Shown here: one piece after another, positions 1-6,978 of the stretch | How the letters are laid out: each line of letters begins with the position of its first letter | Numbering within the stretch: the first letter of the stretch is position 1 | Assembly: GCA_033763975.1 (NCBI GenBank) | Contig: JANRJM010000008.1 | Location: 62,001-126,000, forward strand | Length of the DNA stretch: 64,000 bases | Direction: 5' to 3' | Source of the DNA: Planctomycetota bacterium | GTDB lineage: Bacteria > Planctomycetota > Phycisphaerae > Phycisphaerales > UBA1924 | Translations under genes and position numbers: made by a program | The notes under the pieces: model-generated | The model's database searches: none | The model's input: the letters and a program-made list of their open reading frames with translations, nothing else | What the model was told of the DNA's origin: nothing

Positions 1-365
1 CGTGTTATGTAAAGGCGCAGGACCTCGGCCCCGCCCACGCCAACGAGTGGAACAAGATCGCGACCATCGAAGACGCGCTCGGCAACCCCGCCAACGCCGA
101 GCGCGCCGCCGAGGCGTCCTTGAACCTCGACCCCAACCAGGCGCTCGTGTGGAGCATGCTCGGCACGTACAAGGGCCGCCGGGGTGAACTCCGCGGCGCG
201 ATCACCTGCTTCGAGAACGCGCTCAAGATCGACCCGGCGCAAACCCGCGCCGCCGAGAACCTCGCGCGCGCCAAGGCCTACCTCCAGCAGGCGGCTCCCA
301 AGGCCACCACACCGCCGACCACCCCCACGGCCCCCACCACGCCCATTCCCCCGCCGCCTCGGTGA
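1..365 (+). CDS. TPR-repeat protein, C-terminal part
   Basis: The reading frame is open from the left edge of the window, so the start lies outside. The visible 120 residues contain at least two tetratricopeptide helices: an Asn/Ala-rich unit, then one with the pattern LNLDPNQALVWSMLG, then ALKIDPAQTRAAENLARAK. TPRs are protein-protein interaction scaffolds. The chain ends in a Pro/Thr-rich tail of about 30 residues, likely unstructured. The partner and cellular role cannot be read from this fragment. It converges on the minus-strand gene ending at 383, with only 17 bp between the stops. Confidence 0.7.
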   Translation, partial: CYVKAQDLGPAHANEWNKIATIEDALGNPANAERAAEASLNLDPNQALVWSMLGTYKGRRGELRGAITCFENALKIDPAQTRAAENLARAKAYLQQAAPKATTPPTTPTAPTTPIPPPPR

Positions 366-382
366 CGCGCGCGGCCCGCGCC

Positions 383-2419
383 TCAGCCCGGGGGCTGGTT
401 GTCGGGATCCTCCGCATCGGGCGAGATCGGCAGCGGCTCACGCGGCGTGGGCAGCACACGGTCTCCCGGCTGGCGATGGATCAGATAGTCCAGCCCCGCG
501 ATCGAACCGGGCACGAGCACACTGGGCCCAGCGGCCGGATCGAACACGCCTCCGTCGTCCACGCCGTCCGCCGCCGCGCTGTACAGCACGTACCCGCCGC
601 CCTCGCGCCGATACCCGAGCGTCTTGCCCGACCATGGGTCGCGGAGCGTGTCGGCGTCGAGCCCGTCGAGTTCGGCGAGCGTCGCCGGGTACGCGCCCGT
701 CGCGAGCCGGCTGCGTTCCAACGCCAGCATGATGCGCGTGGCGCGACGATGGAGCGCCGCCATCGTCGATGGCGCGATCAAGCGGTCGGGCGTCGGCGCC
801 AGCAACGCCATCAGCAAGAGATTGGTCTCATCCGCGGGCGCGAGCGCAGTCCGCTCGTGCGGCTCCGTCTCGATCTTCCCGCGAAGCACCGCGAAGCGAA
901 GATCCATCGCGCGAAGGTTGGACCGGTACGTCCCCAGACGCCCGCTCGGCAGATGGGACCCGAACGAGATCGCCTTGAGCGGTCTCGACCAGCGTTCGAG
1001 CCGCACGCGCGATGGATCCTCGAACACCCAGGCGATCGTGTCCTGTTGCACGAGACGTTCGCCCTCGATCATGCTGCTCGAGGGCAGGTGCGACTGCTGG
1101 CGCACGAACGCGCCTTCCGCCGCCTGCACCGTCCCCGCATCAGGCCGTGACGCGACGAAGTCCTTCAGCCGCTCGAACGCCAGGGCCTCGATCGCGAACG
1201 CGACCAGCCAATCCAACAGCAAGATCTGCGACTTCAGAATGCGCGACATCGCCAGCGAAGACTCGTACGCAGACACCCACTCGCGCTCGTCCTCGTCGGC
1301 GAGCGCGAGCGTCATCCGCCCGGCGTTGATCCGCGCGAACTCACGCGCCACGCCCAGTTCGGGCAGCAGCATCCCGAGACTGGGCGCTCCGGGAGGGAGT
1401 GTGATCGGCCGCACCGCGAACGGGCGCGTCGCCATCTCGTCCAGTTTGTCGAACACGCCCGCCGCGCGATACTGCCCGAGCAGGTCGATCGCCAGCACGC
1501 GCCCGCGCTCGTTGCGCTCGTCGACGTGTGCCTGGCCCGACACCGACCGGTCGTAGAGCGCGCCGAACGACGGATACACGCCGTCGGCCCCGGCCATCGC
1601 GGCCGCCGCGCGCCAGGTGTTCGCGTCGGTCTGTTCCTTCCGCATGCGGGCCTGGTCGAACGAATCCCACGCGTTGGGGTCGCCTTCCTTCGTGCCCGGG
1701 GGTTGCTGCGACAGCACAAACTCAACGAGGCCCGGCGCGCCCGGGCGCTCGCGCGCCGCCACCCCGGCCTGCCAGCGGATGAACACCTCGTACCCCAGCG
1801 CGAGCACCAGCAGCAGCACGACCGGCGTCGCCAAGGCCCACGTGATGCGCGTGCGCAGACGCCGGCGCTCCTCGGGCGTGCGCACGCGTCCGCCGGCCTT
1901 GGTCATCTCGGGCGAGGGCATGAACAGCCGCACGCCCGCCTCGTTCACCTGCACCTCGCCGAGCGATTCGTCGGGCGTCGCGTGGAACCCGCACTCGGGG
2001 CACAACACGCGCCCGTCGGCCACAAGCGGGATCCCCGTCAGCCCGTACCCGCACGCCGGGCACGTGCCGCGCGTGCTCAGCACGCGCCGGATGCCGCGCC
2101 GCAGCAGCACGTCGCGCGTCACCAGCCAGCCGGCGCCGCCCAGCCCGATCACCAGCACGAACACGCCGGCCATCATCGCGAGGTACGCGGCATCCGTGAG
2201 GCGCAGCGAGTCCCCGCCCAGGACATACTCGGAGTATGCCCACGCGACACCGGCCCCGCACGCCATCCCAAGGACCGTCGCGATGCCCTGCAGCAGCACG
2301 CGCAGCGCACGACGCCCCAGGCGGCGCTTCGTCGCTCGAACGAACCCCGCGCATTGCTCGTCGCTGAAGGCGTCCAGCTCCGGGAACGCGCGGTACACCC
2401 TGGACATCGGCAGGCGCAT
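383..2419 (-). CDS. Membrane protein with zinc ribbon and pseudopilin-like C-terminus
   Basis: A 678-residue protein of unknown function. Two hydrophobic segments lie near residues 40-62 and 78-100, followed by a CPACGYGLTG...CPECG zinc ribbon near residue 118 and a third hydrophobic segment near 195-215. This zinc ribbon is common in planctomycete membrane proteins. The long remainder is presumably extracytoplasmic and ends in a module (YPATLAELDGL, DPWSGKTLGYRREGGGYVLYS, DGVDDGG) that resembles the C-terminal part of type II secretion pseudopilin GspG. The downstream-transcribed neighbour at 2480-3934 has the same kind of ending, so the two look like diverged paralogues. The chosen ATG has GGAGG 13 nt upstream; an ATG at 2407 is an alternative start. 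No catalytic motif is recognised. Confidence 0.75.
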   Translation of the reverse strand: MRLPMSRVYRAFPELDAFSDEQCAGFVRATKRRLGRRALRVLLQGIATVLGMACGAGVAWAYSEYVLGGDSLRLTDAAYLAMMAGVFVLVIGLGGAGWLVTRDVLLRRGIRRVLSTRGTCPACGYGLTGIPLVADGRVLCPECGFHATPDESLGEVQVNEAGVRLFMPSPEMTKAGGRVRTPEERRRLRTRITWALATPVVLLLVLALGYEVFIRWQAGVAARERPGAPGLVEFVLSQQPPGTKEGDPNAWDSFDQARMRKEQTDANTWRAAAAMAGADGVYPSFGALYDRSVSGQAHVDERNERGRVLAIDLLGQYRAAGVFDKLDEMATRPFAVRPITLPPGAPSLGMLLPELGVAREFARINAGRMTLALADEDEREWVSAYESSLAMSRILKSQILLLDWLVAFAIEALAFERLKDFVASRPDAGTVQAAEGAFVRQQSHLPSSSMIEGERLVQQDTIAWVFEDPSRVRLERWSRPLKAISFGSHLPSGRLGTYRSNLRAMDLRFAVLRGKIETEPHERTALAPADETNLLLMALLAPTPDRLIAPSTMAALHRRATRIMLALERSRLATGAYPATLAELDGLDADTLRDPWSGKTLGYRREGGGYVLYSAAADGVDDGGVFDPAAGPSVLVPGSIAGLDYLIHRQPGDRVLPTPREPLPISPDAEDPDNQPPG

Positions 2420-2479
2420 GCGGGACCGTCTACCTCCACCGCCTTGCGCGGGTTGCGAAGCCCCGACCCCGCCGCCGCC

Positions 2480-3934
2480 TCATCGCTCCGCCGACTCGCG
2501 GTTCAGCAGGAAATCCAGCCCCGCGCCGCCCGCGCTCTGCGATCGGAGCGGCTCGGCAAAGTCCACCTTCCCTCCGTCGTCCGTCCCGTCCGGGCCCGCG
2601 GCGTACAGCACGAACCGCCGCCCGCCCTCGTACGGCCCCTTCGACGGCGGCATGTATCCCAGCGCGTGCCCGGTGTACGGGTCGACAGGCACGCCCGCGA
2701 CGAACGCCGGCACGAGCGCCGCCAGTGTCTCCGGGGGCGCGCCCAGCGCTCGCTCCGCCCGCGCGAGCGCCAGTAGCGCCCGCGTGCCGCTCCGATCGGC
2801 TTCGAACATGTCCCGCGACGCCAACGCCTTGTCCAGCGCCGGCATCAGAATGCCCAGCAGCAGGTTCTCGTTGCGAATGGTGTCCAGACGCTCCCACCCG
2901 CCCGCGCCGCGACGCGCGGCGGGCAGCATCGCCGCCAGTTCGTCGACCAGGTCATACGCCTCCTCGGACAGGCGCTGCTGCGTTGCCCGATCGGGCATGC
3001 CCGGCCCGAGCGCACGCCCCTCCGGCACCACGCGGGTGCGCACGTCGGGCACAACCGCCCCGTCCGTCGACCCCCGCAGATACGCCAGCCCCTCCGGCCC
3101 CGTGAAGTACACGAACTCGATCGTGTCCGACGCCAGCAGCCGCTCCGCGCGCAACGCGCGGCTCAACGGCGCCACGGCCTGCTCCTCGATGAGCGACGCC
3201 AGCCGTGCCAGCGACGCGTCGTCCAGGCGCCCGGTGAGGATCCCCTGCCGGATCACCTCCAACGCGCGAGACTGCACCGCGAAACCCACCAGGTGCGCGA
3301 TGATCGGGCCCTGGCGCGAGCCGTGCACGCCCAGCGCCAGGATCTCGCCCACCCGCTCCACAAACGCCTCGGCGTCGCCCGCCTCCAGCGCGATGACCGC
3401 CCGCGCCGAGTTCAGCCGCGTCAACGACCGCAGACGACCGAGCTGCGGCAACTTCGTGTCGATCAGCGGCCCGCTCGCCTCGTGCACCGGGACTGCGCGC
3501 GGCAGCGCCGCCGCCTTTGCGATCAGCGCGCCCACGCCCGCCGCCTCCAGTCCCTCCACGCCCCGGCGCGCGGCGTCGCGCTGCGCGGGCGTTGCGTCCT
3601 TGCTCCACAGCGCGTCGAACTGAACACCGTCGCCCGACTCGAGCAGCGACCGCTCCACCTCCAGCACCCGCGCACCCGCTTCCTCGATCACCGCCAGCGC
3701 GTCCTCGCCCGTCGCAGGCTGGTCCTCGCGTAGCAGGGCGGCATACGCCGCGTGCGATCGCGCAAAGATCGCGTCCAGCGTGTCCGTCGTTCCGGGCGCG
3801 ACCGGCGCTGGCGCTCCCGCAGCCGACGGCCCCGGCGCCACGCCCGGCGCCGGCTGCCGATCGCACCCGGCCACGCCGATCAGCCCGGCCAGCAACCCCG
3901 CGAGGCTCGCCCCGCCTCTCCTGGATCGTCGCAT
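2480..3934 (-). CDS. Lipoprotein with pseudopilin-like C-terminus
   Basis: The ATG at 3934 has GGGGAGG five bases upstream, giving a 484-residue protein with a lipoprotein signal (charged MRRSRR start, hydrophobic stretch, lipobox ending VAGC). It is therefore probably anchored in a membrane facing the periplasm. The mature part is helical and of unknown function. The last 80 residues (LAALVPAFVAGVPVDPYTG, GYMPPSKGPYEGGRRFVLYA, DGTDDGG) mirror the end of the next gene on the same strand and resemble the GspG C-terminal fold. The 60-bp gap suggests co-transcription with that gene. Function is unknown. Confidence 0.75.
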   Translation of the reverse strand: MRRSRRGGASLAGLLAGLIGVAGCDRQPAPGVAPGPSAAGAPAPVAPGTTDTLDAIFARSHAAYAALLREDQPATGEDALAVIEEAGARVLEVERSLLESGDGVQFDALWSKDATPAQRDAARRGVEGLEAAGVGALIAKAAALPRAVPVHEASGPLIDTKLPQLGRLRSLTRLNSARAVIALEAGDAEAFVERVGEILALGVHGSRQGPIIAHLVGFAVQSRALEVIRQGILTGRLDDASLARLASLIEEQAVAPLSRALRAERLLASDTIEFVYFTGPEGLAYLRGSTDGAVVPDVRTRVVPEGRALGPGMPDRATQQRLSEEAYDLVDELAAMLPAARRGAGGWERLDTIRNENLLLGILMPALDKALASRDMFEADRSGTRALLALARAERALGAPPETLAALVPAFVAGVPVDPYTGHALGYMPPSKGPYEGGRRFVLYAAGPDGTDDGGKVDFAEPLRSQSAGGAGLDFLLNRESAER

Positions 3935-3976
3935 GATGACCTCCCCGCCGACACCACGCGCCCGCACGCTCGGGGG

Positions 3977-4843
3977 CTACTTCGCCGGGTATTCGTACAC
4001 GCCCCGGCGCGACTTGTCGCCCAATCGCCCGGCCGTCACCAGTTGCTTGAGCAACGGGCACGCGCGGTACCGGTCGTTGTTCAGACCGTCGGCCAGCACG
4101 TCCATGATGTGCACGCACGTGTCGAGCCCGATGAAGTCCGCCAGGCGCAGCGGGCCCATGGGGAAGTTGCACCCGAGCTTCATGATCCCGTCGATCGCCT
4201 CGGGCTCGGCCACGCCCTCCATCCACGCGTAGAACGCCTCATTGATCATCGGCATCAGCACGCGGTTGCTCACGAACCCCGCGCGGTCGCTCGCCTTCAG
4301 GGGCGTCTTGCCCATCTTCGTCGCCAACTGGATCGTCCGCTCCACCACCCCCGGCGCCGTCTGCATCGCGGGGATGACCTCCACCAGCGCCATCAGCGGC
4401 ACGGGATTGAAGAAGTGCATGCCGACGACCCGCGACGCCGCGCCCCCGGCCGCCGCCGCGATCTGCGTGATGCTGATGCTGCTCGTGTTCGTCGCGAGCA
4501 CGACGTCCTCGCGCGGGAACATCGCCGCCAGCTTCGCGAACAAATCCTTCTTGACCGCCGCGTCCTCGACGATCGCCTCGACGACCCAGTCGGCCCCGCT
4601 CAGCGCATCCAGGCTCGTGACGAACCGGACCCGCCCCGCCGCGCCGTCCGCGTCGGCCTGCGAGATCTTCTGCTTCTCGACCAGCTTCGCGAGGCTCTTG
4701 GCGTGCACGCCCTTGCACTTCTCGATCGCGCCGGGGAAGGCGTCGAACACCACGCACTCGATCCCCGCCATCGCCGCGACCTGCGCGATGCCCCCGCCCA
4801 TCTGCCCCGCACCGATCACGCCCAGCGTCTTCACGTCCGCCAT
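3977..4843 (-). CDS. 3-hydroxybutyryl-CoA dehydrogenase
   Basis: Catalyses the NAD(P)-dependent interconversion of 3-hydroxyacyl-CoA and 3-oxoacyl-CoA, in butyrate/PHB or beta-oxidation metabolism in the cytoplasm. The 288-residue length matches the free-standing family (about 282). The N-terminal Rossmann motif GAGQMGGGIAQ is at residues 9-19. The strand NTSSISITQIA follows, then the catalytic-His segment GMHFFNPVPLMALVEVI, and the C-terminal helical domain contains DRAGFVSNRVLMPMINEAF. The ATG at 4843 is preceded by GGGAGGG; longer versions of the frame lack family similarity. A TACGCT box lies 24 nt upstream of the ATG. No thiolase or crotonase is adjacent, so the exact pathway is not shown by context. 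Confidence 0.92.
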   Translation of the reverse strand: MADVKTLGVIGAGQMGGGIAQVAAMAGIECVVFDAFPGAIEKCKGVHAKSLAKLVEKQKISQADADGAAGRVRFVTSLDALSGADWVVEAIVEDAAVKKDLFAKLAAMFPREDVVLATNTSSISITQIAAAAGGAASRVVGMHFFNPVPLMALVEVIPAMQTAPGVVERTIQLATKMGKTPLKASDRAGFVSNRVLMPMINEAFYAWMEGVAEPEAIDGIMKLGCNFPMGPLRLADFIGLDTCVHIMDVLADGLNNDRYRACPLLKQLVTAGRLGDKSRRGVYEYPAK

Positions 4844-4914
4844 CGCACCCTCCCGCAAAGCCCCAGCGTAGCACGGCGCGTCCGTCCCCCGCCCGCCGCG
4901 TCTCGCGTCGGCAC

Positions 4915-4920
4915 TATCCT
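4915..4920 (+). promoter_or_regulatory. TANNNT -10-like box 5 nt before a start codon
   Basis: TATCCT lies directly upstream of the ATG at 4926, with 5 nt between. No Shine-Dalgarno sequence precedes that ATG. Transcription from such a box would begin at or within 2 nt of the ATG, giving a leaderless mRNA. This is one of five such arrangements in the window. Confidence 0.4.
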
Positions 4921-4925
4921 CGCGC

Positions 4926-5237
4926 ATGCCCTCCATCGCCCAACTCGAGAAGCTCCTCGCCGCCGATCCCAACGACCCCTTCGTGCTCTACGCCCTCGCC
5001 CAGGAGCACGCCAAGCACGGCGCCACCGACACCGCCGTCGACTTCTTCGACCGCTGCCTCGCGGCCGATCCCACCTACCTCTACGCGTACTACCACAAGG
5101 CCCGCGTGCAGCTCGAAGCCGGGCGCGCCGACGACGCCCGCGCCGCCCTGCGCACCGGCATCGCCGCCGCGACCCAGGCCGGCGACGCCAAGGCGCTCAA
5201 CGAACTCCGCGCGCTCGCGCTCGACGCGGAGGACTAG
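4926..5237 (+). CDS. Small TPR protein
   Basis: A 103-residue protein made almost entirely of tetratricopeptide helices: PFVLYALAQEHAKHGATDTA, then AADPTYLYAYYHKARVQLE, then ARAALRTGIAAA. It has no signal peptide or membrane segment, so it is presumably cytoplasmic and binds another protein. It stands immediately upstream of a recX-like gene, with 30 bp between them, but has no evident functional link to it. The ATG follows a TATCCT box without a ribosome binding site. Confidence 0.8.
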   Translation: MPSIAQLEKLLAADPNDPFVLYALAQEHAKHGATDTAVDFFDRCLAADPTYLYAYYHKARVQLEAGRADDARAALRTGIAAATQAGDAKALNELRALALDAED

Positions 5238-5267
5238 TCGCCGAGAGGTAACCGCGGACGCGCAGGC

Positions 5268-5834
5268 GTGGAAGACGCGCCGCCGACAACACGCCGTCAC
5301 GAGCCGAGATCACGCACCGTGCCCACCCGCCCGCTCACTCCCGACGAAAAGGCCTATCGCGCGGCGTTGCGCCTGCTCCGCGTGCAGGACCGCAGCACCG
5401 CCGAGCTGCGCGCCCGCCTGGCGAAGTTCCCGCCCGCCGCCGTCGAGCGCACCATCGCGCGCCTGGTCGCCTCGAACCTCCTGAACGACGACGCCCTGGC
5501 CCGGCGCATCGCCGACGCCGCCGGCGAACGGGGCGAATCGCACGCCCTCATGCGCGACCGTGCGCGCCGGCGCTCCCTCCCCGCCCGCGCCGCGGCCCGG
5601 GCGATCCACGCCGCCCCCACCGACGCCGCCCTCGCGCTCGCCGCCGCCCGGGCCGCCGCCGCCCGCCTGCCCGCCTCGCTCGATGCGCACGCCCGCTGGC
5701 GCCGCGTGCTCGGCGCGCTCGCGCGGCGCGGGCACGACGCCGAGGCCTCGCTCGACGCGGCCCGCGCCGTGCTCGGCGAGCCCCCCGACCCCTCCGACGC
5801 GCACCCGTCCGACGCGGACTCCGCTACCCTGTAG
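5268..5834 (+). CDS. recX: RecX-family regulatory protein
   Basis: RecX proteins bind RecA filaments and limit RecA activity. The sequence shows the typical order of short three-helix repeats: EKAYRAALRLLRVQDRSTAELRARLAKFP, then VERTIARLVASNLLNDDALARRIADAA, then a third, more degenerate Ala/Arg-rich unit. The length (188 residues, or 171 from the GTG at 5319) fits the family. Both candidate starts are GTG; neither has a strong ribosome binding site, so the N-terminus is uncertain. recA is not in the window. The extreme Ala/Arg composition weakens the C-terminal similarity. Confidence 0.72.
   Translation: MEDAPPTTRRHEPRSRTVPTRPLTPDEKAYRAALRLLRVQDRSTAELRARLAKFPPAAVERTIARLVASNLLNDDALARRIADAAGERGESHALMRDRARRRSLPARAAARAIHAAPTDAALALAAARAAAARLPASLDAHARWRRVLGALARRGHDAEASLDAARAVLGEPPDPSDAHPSDADSATL
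5825..5830 (+). promoter_or_regulatory. TANNNT -10-like box 6 nt before a GTG start
   Basis: TACCCT is followed by 6 nt and then the GTG at 5837. It overlaps the end of the recX-like gene. No ribosome binding site precedes the GTG, consistent with a leaderless transcript for the lipoprotein gene. Confidence 0.35.
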
Positions 5835-5836
5835 CC

Positions 5837-6421
5837 GTGACCACCACGCACCTCGCCCTCGTCGTCGCCGGGGCCTGCACGCTCGCGCTGGGCGGCTGCC
5901 TCGCCGACGCCAACAACCGCCACACGCTCGGCCGCCTCAACGACCCCGCGAACGCCGTCGAGCTCGAGGCGTTCCGCGATCGTGCGGGCGCGACGACCCC
6001 CGACGCCGCTCGCGCGCACGACGAGCCCGGCCCTCGCACGCTCGACCGCTCCGCCTGGACGCCGCAGGAAGTCCTCGTTCCCGTCGACGGCACGTACGGC
6101 TATCCGCGCTACGCCCGCCCGCCGCGCTGGACCGACGACACCGCCCGCCAGCGCGGCGACCCCGTCACCGTCTCCACCGCCCTCGAACTCGAGGGCGACA
6201 CGCTCGACGTCCGCGTCGCCGAGACCGCCGCGTCGCCCTTCCTCGCCGCCTGGGACGGCGTCCTGCTCATCCCGCGGTTCTTCTACCTCCCGCCGTGGCA
6301 GGAAGTCCGCCACCTTCCCCGCTCGTACTGGCGCGTCCCCGCGGCCCGGCAGGCCACGTCCGTCACCGCGCCCGTCGAACAACCCGCCGACACCGCGCCA
6401 ACGCGGGAACTCAACCGGTGA
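5837..6421 (+). CDS. Hypothetical lipoprotein
   Basis: A 194-residue protein starting with a lipoprotein signal (hydrophobic ALVVAGACTLALGGC, lipobox LGGC, lipidated Cys near residue 21). The mature part has no recognised domain; it is polar, then contains a segment rich in aromatic residues (LLIPRFFYLPPWQEVRHLPRSYW) near the end. The stop overlaps the start of the rhodanese gene by 4 bp (GTGA), so the two are probably translated together. The chain is probably membrane-anchored on the periplasmic side. Function unknown. Confidence 0.7.
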   Translation: MTTTHLALVVAGACTLALGGCLADANNRHTLGRLNDPANAVELEAFRDRAGATTPDAARAHDEPGPRTLDRSAWTPQEVLVPVDGTYGYPRYARPPRWTDDTARQRGDPVTVSTALELEGDTLDVRVAETAASPFLAAWDGVLLIPRFFYLPPWQEVRHLPRSYWRVPAARQATSVTAPVEQPADTAPTRELNR

Positions 6422-6810
6422 CGCACCCCCACCGCGTCCACCCCGACTACGAGGTCTCGCCCGCCGACGCGCACGCGAGCCTCTCGCGCCGGGCCTGCGT
6501 GCTCGTGGACTGTCGCACCCAGCCGGAGTGGGACCTGGTCCGGGTGCCCGGCAGCGTGCACGTGCCGCTCGATGAACTGGGCGCCCGCGCCGACGAGATC
6601 GACGTCCCGCCCGGCGTGCCCGTCTACGTCATCTGCCACCACGGGCGGCGCTCGCTCGACGGCGCGATGATCCTCCGCGCCAGCGGCATCGAATCGCTCA
6701 AAGACGCCCGCTCGGTCGCGGGCGGCATCGACCTCTGGTCGCAAGCCGCCGACACCGCCGTGCCCCGCTACGAGCGTGCCCCGGGCGTGCTGCGCCTGCG
6801 CACGCCGTGA
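6418..6810 (+). CDS. Rhodanese-domain protein
   Basis: Single-domain rhodanese (sulfurtransferase fold) of 130 residues. Visible family marks are VLVDCRTQPEWDLVRVPGSVHVPLDEL (the substrate-side loop CAHAR-like region), the active-site loop VYVICHHGRRS with the catalytic Cys, and ARSVAGGIDLW near the end. Such proteins carry a persulfide on the Cys and hand sulfur to acceptors, or act in thiosulfate and cyanide detoxification. The start is the GTG that overlaps the stop of the upstream lipoprotein gene; longer frames upstream lie in the shadow of that gene. Confidence 0.88.
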   Translation: MTHPHRVHPDYEVSPADAHASLSRRACVLVDCRTQPEWDLVRVPGSVHVPLDELGARADEIDVPPGVPVYVICHHGRRSLDGAMILRASGIESLKDARSVAGGIDLWSQAADTAVPRYERAPGVLRLRTP

Positions 6811-6887
6811 GCCACGACGAACCTCGCTGCGCGCGTGTCTTGGCGCGCGTCAACGCTCACGTGCCGCCATGTCGCCCGCCACCAACG

Positions 6888-6920
6888 AAAACGCCCCGGG
6901 GCTTTGAGGGCCCCGGGGCG
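6888..6920 (-). terminator. Rho-independent terminator of the secreted EF-hand gene
   Basis: An inverted repeat with 10-11 bp arms (CGCCCCGGGG at 6892-6901 and CCCCGGGGCG at 6911-6920) is followed on the minus strand by TTTT. It lies about 60 nt past the stop of the minus-strand gene ending at 6979. The plus-strand side has no T tract. Confidence 0.75.
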
Positions 6921-6978
6921 CGGAGTTCACACAGTACTTACAAGCCGGCCTGTGCCGACTTTCTGGCGTTCCGCCCAC

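Noticed and set aside
1526-3623. Long plus-strand open frames over the two envelope-protein genes
   Set aside because: They run antisense to genes with signal peptide, zinc ribbon and ribosome binding sites, and show no domain-like pattern.
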